From Streptomyces sp. YS415 (GTDB taxonomy: Bacteria; Actinomycetota; Actinomycetes; Streptomycetales; Streptomycetaceae): a DNA stretch of 64,000 nucleotides. Positions 27,116 through 35,137 of this stretch are shown piece after piece. The notes below the pieces were generated by a model. The model ran no database searches and had not been told where the DNA came from. It was given only the letters and a program-made list of their open reading frames with translations. The stretch covers positions 186,001 to 250,000 of the forward strand of contig NZ_JAMJFL010000006.1 in assembly GCF_023544665.1 (NCBI RefSeq), written 5' to 3'. Every line of letters starts with the position of its first letter. The first letter of the stretch is position 1. Position numbers and translations under genes: made by a program.

Positions 27116-27382
27116 TCAGCCGGGCCAGGTGCCGGTCAGTCGGCGGGTTGCGGCGGCGCCGCCGCGGTCGACGGCTGCCTTGACGCCGGCGAAGATCGCA
27201 CCCTGCAAGACGGCCGCGGCCAGGATCTCGCCCCACCGGCGTTCCTCGTCGGTGGCATCGGGTGCGTCCTCGTCGTGGCCGAGCATCTTCCACGCCTGCT
27301 TGAACACTGCGCCTGCCAGCATGCCGGTGACGGCGCCGAGGGCCAGGCCGACCGGCTTGTAGGCGATCTTCGATGCCTTCAT
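27116..27382 (-). CDS. DUF4235 small membrane protein
   Basis: This 88-residue protein has two hydrophobic stretches (VGLALGAVTGMLAGAVF and GEILAAAVLQGAIFAGVKAAVDRGG) separated by an acidic loop (DEDAPDATDEERRW), matching the DUF4235 family. Function is unknown; it probably sits in the cytoplasmic membrane. GGAGAG precedes the ATG. It is the last gene of a three-gene unit with the DUF3618 and holin-like proteins, a combination common in Streptomyces. Confidence 0.85.
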   Translation of the reverse strand: MKASKIAYKPVGLALGAVTGMLAGAVFKQAWKMLGHDEDAPDATDEERRWGEILAAAVLQGAIFAGVKAAVDRGGAAATRRLTGTWPG

Positions 27383-27407
27383 CTCGGATCTCTCCTCGTT
27401 CTGTGTT

Positions 27408-27836
27408 CTAGCTCTTGTTGCGGCGCAGCAGGACGCAGGCGATCAGGAGGGCCGCGCCGGCCGCGACGAGGGCGCCGCGGTTGTCGCGGACGGGTTCGGG
27501 GGCCTTGTCCTGCCACAGGCGCTGGGCCTGCTCTGCCTTGGTCCTGGCCTGGTCGGCGGCCGTGGCGGCCTTCTCCTTGATCGGGTCGGGCAGCTTGTTC
27601 TGCACCAGGTGTGCGGCCTCGGTGGCCTTGGCTTTCGCCTGCTCGCTCAGCACGGTCGCCTTTGCGGTCGCCTGCTCCTTGATCGCGGCGGCCTTCTCGC
27701 TCGCGCGGGCCTTGACGTCCGTCTTGCCGGCGAGCGCCTCGACCGTCTCGCCCAGTTCCTGGCGGGTCTGCTCGACCTGCTCGCGGAGTTCTTCCGGGCT
27801 CTGGGCGGTGGGTTCGTCGTGGGGCGGCTGGGTCAT
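27408..27836 (-). CDS. DUF3618 protein with Ala/Lys-rich coiled coil and C-terminal anchor
   Basis: The N-terminus (SPEELREQVEQTRQELGETVEALAGKTDVKARA) is the DUF3618 signature. It is followed by a long Ala/Lys/Glu-rich amphipathic helical region of about 75 residues resembling LEA/apolipoprotein-like repeats, then a C-terminal membrane helix (ALVAAGAALLIACVLL) ending in RRNKS. It is likely anchored by its tail with the helical part in the cytoplasm. Its ATG overlaps the stop of the upstream holin-like gene by four bases (ATGA). The role is unknown; such trios are thought to belong to the envelope or stress response. Confidence 0.87.
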   Translation of the reverse strand: MTQPPHDEPTAQSPEELREQVEQTRQELGETVEALAGKTDVKARASEKAAAIKEQATAKATVLSEQAKAKATEAAHLVQNKLPDPIKEKAATAADQARTKAEQAQRLWQDKAPEPVRDNRGALVAAGAALLIACVLLRRNKS

Positions 27837-28258
27837 CGCTTGGCACTCTCCTTGATCTTGGCCATATCGGCCTTGACGCTGTCGAGGGTCGCTTCGGGGG
27901 TCGGTGGTGCGGCACGGGAGACTTCCTTCTTGCCGCCCAGTGCCAGCGCCGCCGTGACCAGGCCGAGGACGGCGGTGACGATCAGGGCCGCGGCCCAGAC
28001 CGGCAGCACCGTCGCCAGGGCGGCGATCGCGGTGGCGACCAGCGCCTGCGCGGTGAGGAAGCCGACCAGGCCGGCTCCGCCGAACAGGGCGCCGCCCTTG
28101 CCGTAGTGCTTGCCCTTCTGTTTCATCTCCGTCTGCGCCAGCTGCATCTCGGTCCGCACCAGCTCGGTGAGCTGCTGCGATGCACGCTGTACCAGCTGTC
28201 CGACCGGTTCCTCACCCGTTGCGGTGCGGCTGCCGGTGGTGGGACGGCTCTCGACCAT
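27833..28258 (-). CDS. Phage-holin-like membrane protein (DUF1469/holin 3_6 family)
   Basis: This 141-residue protein has an amphipathic N-terminal segment (VGQLVQRASQQLTELVRTEMQLAQTEM) and two adjacent membrane helices in the middle (GALFGGAGLVGFLTAQALVA and LPVWAAALIVTAVLGLVTAALAL), followed by a charged cytoplasmic tail. This is the layout of the phage_holin_3_6 family, which in actinomycetes is chromosomal and not linked to prophages. I prefer the ATG at 28258, with GGGG six bases upstream, over ATG 28264. It leads the three-gene unit. Confidence 0.85.
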   Translation of the reverse strand: MVESRPTTGSRTATGEEPVGQLVQRASQQLTELVRTEMQLAQTEMKQKGKHYGKGGALFGGAGLVGFLTAQALVATAIAALATVLPVWAAALIVTAVLGLVTAALALGGKKEVSRAAPPTPEATLDSVKADMAKIKESAKR

Positions 28259-28351
28259 CGTCATCCCCTTTCGTCCCTCGTGCCCGCCGAGTCCCACGCA
28301 TTGCGTCGGCGGACACCCGTTCCGGGGTACTGACACACACCGTTCACAAGA

Positions 28352-28825
28352 TCACCGACGGTTGGTCGGACCGTTGAGGTTCATGCACGCCCGAATGCAC
28401 CAGCCTGCCGGCGTCTCGTCGATCCGCAGGTCGTGAGTGACTGCGGCGACGATGGCCAGGCCGCGGCCGTGCTCGTCGGGCTCGGCCGGCGGGGTGGCCG
28501 TCCTGGGCTGCCCGTGATCGGTGACCGCGAGGTGCAGCTTCGGGTCGGTGCGGGTGATCGTGAGCGTCATCGTGTCGCGTCCGTGGAGCACCGCGTTGGT
28601 CAGGAGCTCGCTGATCACCAGCTCCGCCGTGGTCCGGGCGTCGGCGTCCAGGGCCCAGGCGGCGAGAAGAGCGGACGCGCGCCTTCTGAGCAGGCCCACT
28701 GAGGCGGCCTGTGCCGGTGCTGTCACGCGGACGCGGTGCACCTGGGAGGCCATGGCCAGGGATCGAGGAGTCGCTGGGCGGGAGGTGCTGATGAGATACA
28801 TGGTGGTTCCCGGAGGTCGGGGCAT
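28352..28825 (-). CDS. Anti-sigma-type ATP-binding protein (HATPase_c_2)
   Basis: This stand-alone GHKL ATPase domain of the RsbW/SpoIIAB type is usually a serine kinase that holds a sigma factor or phosphorylates an anti-anti-sigma factor. The N-box is ELVISELLTNAVLHG, and the G1/G2 region reads LAVTDHGQP...DEHGRGLAIVAAVTHDLRI. The C-terminus CIRACMNLNGPTNRR carries two Cys. Translation could start at ATG 28825 or ATG 28801; neither has a good ribosome site. No partner STAS gene is adjacent, but two similar ATPases and a SpoIIE-type phosphatase lie further right in the window. Confidence 0.85.
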   Translation of the reverse strand: MPRPPGTTMYLISTSRPATPRSLAMASQVHRVRVTAPAQAASVGLLRRRASALLAAWALDADARTTAELVISELLTNAVLHGRDTMTLTITRTDPKLHLAVTDHGQPRTATPPAEPDEHGRGLAIVAAVTHDLRIDETPAGWCIRACMNLNGPTNRR

Positions 28826-28970
28826 GTTCGCTCGTCACCGAGGTGCGCTGGTCGTCTCGTCCGCCACGACGTGGGCGGATGTGACGCTGGGGTCGCCCTG
28901 GCGGCCGCCCCGGCCACGTAGCCGGAGCGGCCGTCTCAGGGGCGGCGGCGGGGCTCAAGGAGAAGGCGCC

Positions 28971-30473
28971 TCACGCGAGCGCGGGCCGGGCACTCGCTTC
29001 CGCCTCGCGGCGCATGGTGTACGGGCGCAGGTTCCACGCGGCGACGGTGTACCCGAGGCGGCCCTCTCCCGCGGGGTGGCTCTCTCCAGCGGCGTGGCCC
29101 TCTCCCTCAGCGTGGGCCTCGATCCGCCAGGGGCCGCTCCCGGTGGGATAGAACCGCAAGGTCAGCGTCCGGCCCGACGGCAGGTACAGCTCGGCGACGG
29201 AGCGGTCCACCACCAGGCGCAGCTCGACCGCGGCACCCGAGGCGGTCTTCGCCTCGGGGCAGGGCATGCGGTACGTGCCCCCGTGGGCGCGTGGGTCGAG
29301 TGAGGCGCGGTCACGGTCCACGACGAGCTCGCCGGTGGCGGAGTCGATCCTGATGTCGAGGAACTCGCTGCCATCCGCGGAGGTCACCAGGCGAAGCCCA
29401 CCGCCCACCGCGTTAAGTTCCAGGCGGGCGGTCAGGTCGAAGCTCGCGTCCACCATGCCCAGTACGGCAGTTGAGGAGGTCTCCCCGGATGCCGTGAGGG
29501 CGCGTCCGTCGCGCAGCGACAGGAGCTCCGCGGCCGGCTGCTGTCGTACGGAGCCGTCCTCGCCGAGGGTGACCTCGCGCGGCAGCGACAACAGACCCGC
29601 CCAACCCGCCTCCTTGGCCCACTGCTGGTCGCGGGCCTCCCAGGACCAGCCCCACAGCAGCCACCGGCCGTCGGGTGCGGGCAGCAGGGCTGGTGCGTAG
29701 AGGTCGGGGCCGTGGTCGAACAGGGCGGGGGCACCGGCCACGAAGCGGCCGTCCTGCTCATGTCCGGCGTAGACCACGGTCCGCTGAGGCCCGAGCTCGG
29801 GGTCCCAGGCGCTGAGGATCAGTGCGCCGCGTCCGTCCGGTGTGTGCAGGTACTGGGGGCACTCCCAGCCCAGCCCGGTGTCGGCGCCCGGCGCCACCGA
29901 CTGGGGTGCGTGGTCAAGGAACGGGCCGCGGTAGTGCCACTGTTCGAGGTCGGCGGACTCGTAGAGGAGGGCTGCGGCGCGGCCGTCCGTCAGGGCGGAG
30001 CCGACCAGCATCCGCCAGCGGCCGCCCTCGTGCCAGACGTAGGGGTCGCGGTACATGCTGACGCCCGAGGGCGGTTCGGGTATCAGCAGGCTGCCGCGCG
30101 GGGTCCAGGTGCGGCCCCCGTCGGTGGACGCGGCGGTGGTGACCGGTTGCGACCAGCGGTCGGCGCGGAAGGCGGAGTAGAAGGCGACCATGCGGTCGCC
30201 GTCGGAGACGGCGTTGCCGGAGTAGCAGCCGTCGGCGTCCTCGCCGCCCGGTGTGGGGGACAGGGCGACCGGGAGTTCCTCCCAGGTCAGCAGGTCGGTG
30301 CTGCGGAAGTGACCCCAGTGCACGTTCGCGTGCTCGGGCCCGTACGGGTTGTACTGGAAGAGCACGTGGTAGTGGCCGTCGTGGAAGGCCAGTCCGTTGG
30401 GGTCGTTGAGCCAGTTGCGGGGCGGGCGCAGGTGCGCGACGGGCAGGTGGGGGTCTGCGGGCAGGACGGACAC
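28971..30473 (-). CDS. Cytoplasmic GH32 beta-fructosidase
   Basis: This 500-residue glycoside hydrolase family 32 enzyme has the canonical motifs: WLNDPNG with nucleophile Asp24, FQYNPYG, YRDPYVW with the transition-state Asp, and WECPQ with the acid/base Glu. A C-terminal beta-sandwich follows. There is no signal peptide, so it acts in the cytoplasm on imported fructo-oligosaccharides or sucrose-like substrates. The GTG start at 30473 has AAGGA upstream. It is the last gene of a leftward operon with an ABC sugar importer, 39 bp after the second permease, so it most likely cleaves what that transporter brings in. The tail carries a small low-complexity insertion rich in Gly-Glu-Ser-His (about residues 455-475). 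Confidence 0.93.
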   Translation of the reverse strand: MSVLPADPHLPVAHLRPPRNWLNDPNGLAFHDGHYHVLFQYNPYGPEHANVHWGHFRSTDLLTWEELPVALSPTPGGEDADGCYSGNAVSDGDRMVAFYSAFRADRWSQPVTTAASTDGGRTWTPRGSLLIPEPPSGVSMYRDPYVWHEGGRWRMLVGSALTDGRAAALLYESADLEQWHYRGPFLDHAPQSVAPGADTGLGWECPQYLHTPDGRGALILSAWDPELGPQRTVVYAGHEQDGRFVAGAPALFDHGPDLYAPALLPAPDGRWLLWGWSWEARDQQWAKEAGWAGLLSLPREVTLGEDGSVRQQPAAELLSLRDGRALTASGETSSTAVLGMVDASFDLTARLELNAVGGGLRLVTSADGSEFLDIRIDSATGELVVDRDRASLDPRAHGGTYRMPCPEAKTASGAAVELRLVVDRSVAELYLPSGRTLTLRFYPTGSGPWRIEAHAEGEGHAAGESHPAGEGRLGYTVAAWNLRPYTMRREAEASARPALA

Positions 30474-30512
30474 GCGGAGGTCCTTTCCAAGGGGGGTGTC
30501 GAAAAGGCGCTG

Positions 30513-31385
30513 TCAGCCCTTGACGCCGGTGGAGGCGATGCTGTTGACGAAGGAGCGCTGGAAGGCCACGAACAGGGCCAGGATCGGCACGGTGATCATG
30601 GAGGAGTAGGCCATGATCTGGCCCCAGCCGACATTGAGTTGGAAGAAGTAGGAGATGCCGACCATCACCGGTCGCAGGTTCTCGCTCTGGATGACCATGA
30701 GCGGCCACAGGTAGGAGTTCCAGGCGGGCAGGAAGGTGAGGATGGCGACGGTGGCCACGGCCGGTCCGGACAGCGGCATGATGATCCGCCGGTAGATCGT
30801 GAACCAGCCGGCGCCGTCCATGACGGCGGCCTCGTCGATCTCCTTGGGGATGCTCTGGAAGTACTGGTGGAAGAAGAAGATCGAGAAGGCGTTGGCCACG
30901 AACGGGACGATCTGCACCTGGTAGGTGTCCATCCAGCCGGTGGTCCACTCCAGGTCGAAGCCGTTGACGCGGAGCAGCGGCAGCTGGTTGACCCACCACA
31001 CCAGCGGCAGGGCGAAGGTCTCGAACGGCACGATGAGGGTGGCGATGACCGCGGTCATGACGACCTTGCGGCCCGGCCAGACCATGCGTGACAGCGCGAA
31101 GGCGGCCATGCTGTTGATGATGACGCCCAGGATCACGGTGACCGAGGAGATGATCACCGAGTTCAGCAGGAACTGTGCTGCGGGCACGCGGTCGAAGACG
31201 CCGGTGTAGTTGTCCAGGGACAGGGCGCCGGCCGGGAGGAAGGCGCGCAGGGAGCCGAGGTCGTCGAAGATCTGGTCGTCCGTCTTGAACGAGGAGACCA
31301 GCATGAACAGGAGGGGCAGCGCGAAGACCAGGGCGAGGACGACGCGGCCGGCGTGACCGCCGAGGTGCTTGAGGAAGGAGGTCAT
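30513..31385 (-). CDS. ABC sugar transporter permease (MalG/CUT1 type)
   Basis: This inner-membrane permease (290 aa) has about six helices and the EAA loop EIDEAAVMDGAGWFTIYRRIIMP, which contacts the ATPase. It pairs with the MalF-type permease encoded one base upstream to import a carbohydrate delivered by the lipoprotein at 32397-33701. The next gene is a cytoplasmic fructosidase, pointing to a fructan-derived substrate. Confidence 0.93.
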   Translation of the reverse strand: MTSFLKHLGGHAGRVVLALVFALPLLFMLVSSFKTDDQIFDDLGSLRAFLPAGALSLDNYTGVFDRVPAAQFLLNSVIISSVTVILGVIINSMAAFALSRMVWPGRKVVMTAVIATLIVPFETFALPLVWWVNQLPLLRVNGFDLEWTTGWMDTYQVQIVPFVANAFSIFFFHQYFQSIPKEIDEAAVMDGAGWFTIYRRIIMPLSGPAVATVAILTFLPAWNSYLWPLMVIQSENLRPVMVGISYFFQLNVGWGQIMAYSSMITVPILALFVAFQRSFVNSIASTGVKG

Positions 31386-31386
31386 G

Positions 31387-32322
31387 TCAGTCCTTCTCCC
31401 GGGTCAGGAAGCGCTGGGCGAGGGACACGCTCAGGACGAGCACGAAGAAGACCAGGGAGATGGCCGCCGCGTACGCGGTCTGCTGCTGGTCGTAGCCGGA
31501 GTGCACCGCCTGGTAGACGACCGTCGTGGTGGAGTCCAAGGGCCCGCCTTGGGTCATCACCCTGATCTGGGTGAACAGGCTGAACGCCGCGATGGTGATG
31601 GTGACGAGCACGAAGGTGCGGGTGGCGCGCAGTCCGGGCCAGGTGACGTGGCGGAAGCGGTGCCAGCGGGTGGCTCCGTCCAGGTCGGCTGCTTCGTACA
31701 GTTCGGCGGGGATGGTCTGCAGGCCGGCCAGCCAGATGATCATGTGGAAGCCGACGCCCTGCCACACCGACATCAAGATGATGGCGGGCATGGCGGTGTC
31801 CGGGTCGCCCAGCCAGTCCGGGCCGTCGAGGTGCCCGAAGGTCAGGGTCGAGATCACGTGGTTGACGAGGCCGTCCTCGCGGTAGAGGAAGGTCCACAGC
31901 AGGGAGACCACGACCATCGAGGTCACGACGGGCAGGAAGTAGACGGTCCGGAAGAAGTTGACGCCGCGTACTTTCGCGTTGACCAGCAGCGCCAGTGCGA
32001 GGGCGAGGCCTGCTTGCAGCGGGACGACGACGGCGGCGAAGTAGGCCGTGTTGCGCAGGGACTTGTAGAAGACCGGGTCCTCGAAGAGCAGCCGGAAGTT
32101 GCGCAGGCCCACGAAGCGGGCCGGGGTGGGGGAGATGAGTCGGGCGTCGGTGAATGCCAGGGCGAAGGCGAGGACGACCGGTACGACGAGGAAGACGATC
32201 AGCAGCACGATGGCCGGTGTGGCCATGCCGACGGCGGTGAGGCGCTCACGGCGGCGGGTGCGGGTCGGTCGTGCTCTTCGTACCGGACGCAGCCGGCCGA
32301 GGGCTGCGGTCTTGGTGGTCAC
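31387..32322 (-). CDS. ABC sugar transporter permease (MalF/CUT1 type)
   Basis: This inner-membrane permease (311 aa) has a basic N-terminal cytoplasmic stretch (RRARPTRTRRRERL), about six helices and the EAA loop ELYEAADLDGATRWHRFRHVTWP. It forms the import channel with the MalG-type partner. The GTG start at 32322 has GGAG upstream. No ATPase is encoded in the operon; Streptomyces CUT1 sugar importers generally share the ATPase MsiK. Confidence 0.93.
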   Translation of the reverse strand: MTTKTAALGRLRPVRRARPTRTRRRERLTAVGMATPAIVLLIVFLVVPVVLAFALAFTDARLISPTPARFVGLRNFRLLFEDPVFYKSLRNTAYFAAVVVPLQAGLALALALLVNAKVRGVNFFRTVYFLPVVTSMVVVSLLWTFLYREDGLVNHVISTLTFGHLDGPDWLGDPDTAMPAIILMSVWQGVGFHMIIWLAGLQTIPAELYEAADLDGATRWHRFRHVTWPGLRATRTFVLVTITIAAFSLFTQIRVMTQGGPLDSTTTVVYQAVHSGYDQQQTAYAAAISLVFFVLVLSVSLAQRFLTREKD

Positions 32323-32396
32323 GGTAGCTCCAGGAGGGCCGGTCCGGTTCGGGCACGCGGGTGAGCGCGATCAGGGCCCGAACCGGACCGGGTGGG

Positions 32397-33701
32397 TCAG
32401 CCGGCGTAGTAGTTGTTCGTCTTGAGGTTGTTGTCGATGTCCTTCGCGGCCTGGCCGAGCGCTTCCTTGGGGTCGGCGCCGGCCAGGATGTCCTTGGCCG
32501 CCTTCTCGAACTCGGTGGAGATGTAGGGGTAGGCCGGGGTCACCGGGCGCACCTCCGCGTACTCGCGGGCGAACTCCACGAGGTCGTTGAACTGCCCGCC
32601 CGGCTCGTAGCCGTCGATCTGCTGGGCCGCGGCCTCGGTGGCCGGGAGAGTTCCGGTGGCCTCGGCGTAGTCGACGAAGTACTTCGTCTGGCGGGAGAAC
32701 TTCAGCCACGCCTGGGCGCCGTCCTTGTTGGAGCAGCTGGAGCTCATCGCCCACTGCCAGGACGCGCCACCGATCTTGGGGCCGTTGCCGAAGTCGACCG
32801 GCGGGATGATCGCCAGGTCGTCGCCGAGCTTGTCGGCGTTCTTGGCCGCGTTCCAGCTGCCGTCCCACTGGATGGCGCTCTTGCCGGCCAGGAAGTCCTT
32901 GTTGGGGTCTGCGCCGGACTTCTTGGCGATATAGCCCTTGGCCACCAGCGAGTGGAACCAGGTGGCCCACTCGACGGACTCGGGGCCGTCGAGGGTGCCG
33001 GAGGCGGCCTTGTATCCGTCGCGGTCGATCAGGTCGCCGCCGAAGCTCTGCAGCTGCGGGGAGTAGGCGTAGGACCACCACTCACCACTGCCGCCGGTGC
33101 CCATCTCCAGCGGGTAGTCGAACTCTCCGCTCTTCTTGAGCTTGGCCAGGGCGGCGTCGAACTCGGCCTTGGTCCAGGGCTTGTCCATGGTCGGGATGCG
33201 GATGCCGTGCTCGTTGAGCACCGACTTGCGGGCGAAGTGGGTCAGGGCGACGTCGTAGAAGCCGAAGGCGTAGAGCTTGTCCTGATAGCGGCCCACCGTG
33301 CTGGCGAGCTGGTCGTCGAGGGGCACCTCGCTGCCCGAGACGTCGATGGGGGAGAGGTAGCCGCCCCAGGCCCAGTTCGCGACGTTGGGGCCGTCGACAT
33401 CGAGCAGGCAGGGCAGCTTGCGGGCCGAGGCCGCGGCGACGACGGAGCTGTTGTAGTCGTTCTGCGGGAACGCCTGGAGCTTGACCTTGTACGTGGTCTG
33501 GGAGGCGTTGAAATCCTTGATGATCTTCTTGACGACGTCGAGTTCGGCCGAGTTGCCGGCGTTGTGCGTCCACAGGGTCAGGGTGTCGCCGCTGGCTCCG
33601 GACGAGGCACCGCCGTCTCCGGAGGCGCATCCGGCGACCAGCGCGGTCGCCGCCACTGCGGCTACACTCGCACCAGCGAGGCGCCTTGTTTTCCACACCA
33701 C
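32397..33701 (-). CDS. Sugar-binding lipoprotein of ABC importer
   Basis: This extracellular solute-binding protein (family 1, 434 aa) begins with a lipoprotein signal ending in LVAGC, then a Gly/Ser-rich linker and the body (TLTLWTHNAGNSAELDVVKKIIKDFN). It should be anchored on the outer face of the membrane and hand a sugar to the two permeases. The start is GTG 33701, with GGAGG seven bases upstream. It is the first gene of the operon, so the promoter and any LacI operator should lie in 33702-33842. Substrate is inferred from the linked fructosidases. Confidence 0.93.
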   Translation of the reverse strand: MVWKTRRLAGASVAAVAATALVAGCASGDGGASSGASGDTLTLWTHNAGNSAELDVVKKIIKDFNASQTTYKVKLQAFPQNDYNSSVVAAASARKLPCLLDVDGPNVANWAWGGYLSPIDVSGSEVPLDDQLASTVGRYQDKLYAFGFYDVALTHFARKSVLNEHGIRIPTMDKPWTKAEFDAALAKLKKSGEFDYPLEMGTGGSGEWWSYAYSPQLQSFGGDLIDRDGYKAASGTLDGPESVEWATWFHSLVAKGYIAKKSGADPNKDFLAGKSAIQWDGSWNAAKNADKLGDDLAIIPPVDFGNGPKIGGASWQWAMSSSCSNKDGAQAWLKFSRQTKYFVDYAEATGTLPATEAAAQQIDGYEPGGQFNDLVEFAREYAEVRPVTPAYPYISTEFEKAAKDILAGADPKEALGQAAKDIDNNLKTNNYYAG

Positions 33702-33783
33702 GGGGTTTCCTCCATCTCACTGAGGCGGGTCTTGCCGGACCCGCCGGTGCGACCGGTTGCGTCGGTCGCTGTCTTTCGGTGAC

Positions 33784-33830
33784 CGTCCTGCCGCCCGGGT
33801 TTTCGCCCGGCGGCAGGACGACCTTTTTTT
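33784..33830. terminator. Hairpin with T-run between LacI and importer operon
   Basis: CGTCCTGCCGCC pairs with GGCGGCAGGACG, continued by GGG/CCC after one bulged C around a TTTTCG loop, and is followed on the plus strand by seven T. It lies 12 bp beyond the stop of the leftward LacI gene. The T-run is on the wrong side for that gene, so it either stops LacI transcription without a U-tract or blocks antisense transcription from the left. Confidence 0.6.
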
Positions 33831-33842
33831 GGGGGGCTTTCG

Positions 33843-34877
33843 TCAGTCCATGGCGGGGGCGCCGATGGAATCACGTTCCTGCAGCGGCATGGCCACCCGG
33901 TGGACGGCTGCCTCCAGCGGCCCCTGACGCAAGATCAGCTCCACGGCCAGGCGGCCGAGCTGGTAGTGCGGCAGCTTCACGGTGGTGAGCGCCGGGCGCA
34001 GGGCGGACGCGATGTCCTGGTCGTCGAAGGAGACCACCGACACGTCACCGGGCACGGACAGTCCCGCCTCGCCCAGCGCCTGGTAGGCCCCGAAGGACAC
34101 CCGATCGGTCAGGCAGACCAGCGCTCGCGGGCGGTGGCCCGCCCTCAGCAGCGCGCTGACCTCGCGGTAGCCGTCCGGGGTGTTCCAGTCGCACTCGATG
34201 ACGCCGTCCAGGCGGGCCCCGCCCGCACGCAGAACCTCTTCAAGCCCGCGCATGCGCTCGTTGCCGGCGATGTTTCCCTCGGGGGTGGCGGGCACGGCCA
34301 GGTGGCCGCCGATCGCCCAGATGCCGTGGGTGTGACCGGCCGCCAGCAGGGCGCGCGCCGCGTCCCGGCCGGCCTGCAGTTCGTCGGGCACCACCGAGGG
34401 CGCGTCGAAGCCGGGCGCCAGGCAGTTCAGCAGCACCATCCGCTGCCCGTGGAGCTCCTTGGGCGGGGTGATGTAGCGGGTGAACATGGTCGCGTAGATG
34501 ACCGCGTCGACCTGGCGGTCGAGCAGCGCGTGCACCAGTGACGACTCGGCGGCGCGGTCGCCGCCTGCCTCCGTGATGAACAGCAGGTGGTCGCGTTCAC
34601 GGGCGGCCTCGAGGGCGCCGCGGATCACGTCGCCCGCGAACGGGGTGGTGGTGATCATGTCGGACACGAACCCGATGGTCTGAGTCGACTTCGTGCGCAG
34701 GCTGCGTGCCGTGACGTTGGGGCGGTAGCCCAGTTCCTTTGCGACCTGCAGCACGCGGGCCCGGGAGGCCTCCGAGATGCGCATGTCGGTGCGGCCGGAC
34801 AGCGCGAACGACGCGGTGGTCGGCGAGACGCCCGCCATGCGGGCAACGTCGGCCATGGTCACGCGGCGTTCAGACAT
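33843..34877 (-). CDS. LacI-family transcriptional regulator of fructan locus
   Basis: This LacI/GalR repressor (344 aa) has an N-terminal HTH (VTMADVARMAGVSPTTASFALSGR), hinge helix (NVTARSLRTKSTQTIGFV) and a periplasmic-binding-protein-like sugar sensor domain ending in LPLQERDSIGAP-like family sequence. It sits between a leftward ABC importer/fructosidase operon and rightward secreted fructan enzymes, so it is the likely local repressor, released by a fructose-containing sugar. CGGGAG precedes the ATG. It may also control itself: GTTAAA-CG elements lie just upstream. Confidence 0.92.
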   Translation of the reverse strand: MSERRVTMADVARMAGVSPTTASFALSGRTDMRISEASRARVLQVAKELGYRPNVTARSLRTKSTQTIGFVSDMITTTPFAGDVIRGALEAARERDHLLFITEAGGDRAAESSLVHALLDRQVDAVIYATMFTRYITPPKELHGQRMVLLNCLAPGFDAPSVVPDELQAGRDAARALLAAGHTHGIWAIGGHLAVPATPEGNIAGNERMRGLEEVLRAGGARLDGVIECDWNTPDGYREVSALLRAGHRPRALVCLTDRVSFGAYQALGEAGLSVPGDVSVVSFDDQDIASALRPALTTVKLPHYQLGRLAVELILRQGPLEAAVHRVAMPLQERDSIGAPAMD

Positions 34878-34892
34878 CAGCGGCTCCCGCTT

Positions 34893-34908
34893 CGTTAAAT
34901 CGTATTAG
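34893..34908. promoter_or_regulatory. Candidate LacI operator, LacI side
   Basis: CGTTAAATCGTATTAG lies 16 bp upstream of the LacI start. It shares GTTAAA-Y-CG with a second site near the GH32 gene and has the central CG typical of LacI-family operators, but its symmetry is poor. Inferred only. Confidence 0.4.
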
Positions 34909-34976
34909 CAAGGCTGTGACGAGATTGAATCGCTGATGGCTCGATGTCAACACCCCGGACATCTCGAACCGGCAAC

Positions 34977-34992
34977 GGTGCAGTTTTGCACC
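34977..34992. promoter_or_regulatory. Palindrome in divergent LacI/GH32 promoter region
   Basis: GGTGCA-GTTT-TGCACC is a perfect 6-bp inverted repeat in the middle of the 260-bp divergent region. It could be a regulator site or a small hairpin. The region is less G+C-rich than its surroundings, as expected for promoters. Confidence 0.35.
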
Positions 34993-35084
34993 TTTCGTCC
35001 GGCTCTCTGTGACGGCCAGGTAAATCGCCGTGCATTAGCTCTTGCTTTAGCGGCGAGAGCGGGCGAACGATGCCGAGCCACGCA

Positions 35085-35100
35085 GTTAAACCGATTTGGC
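35085..35100. promoter_or_regulatory. Candidate LacI operator, secreted GH32 side
   Basis: GTTAAACCGATTTGGC contains the near-palindrome AAACCGATTT centred on CG and shares GTTAAA-Y-CG with the site at 34893. It stands 37 bp before the ATG of the secreted GH32 gene, a good position for repression. Confidence 0.45.
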
Positions 35101-35137
35101 ATGGCGATGCCCTGCCGCACTGTTCCAGGAGTCAGCC

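Noticed and set aside
27833..28258. Holin-like gene as a sign of a prophage
   Set aside because: No lysin, integrase or structural genes are near. This family is chromosomal in actinomycetes and travels with DUF3618 and DUF4235.
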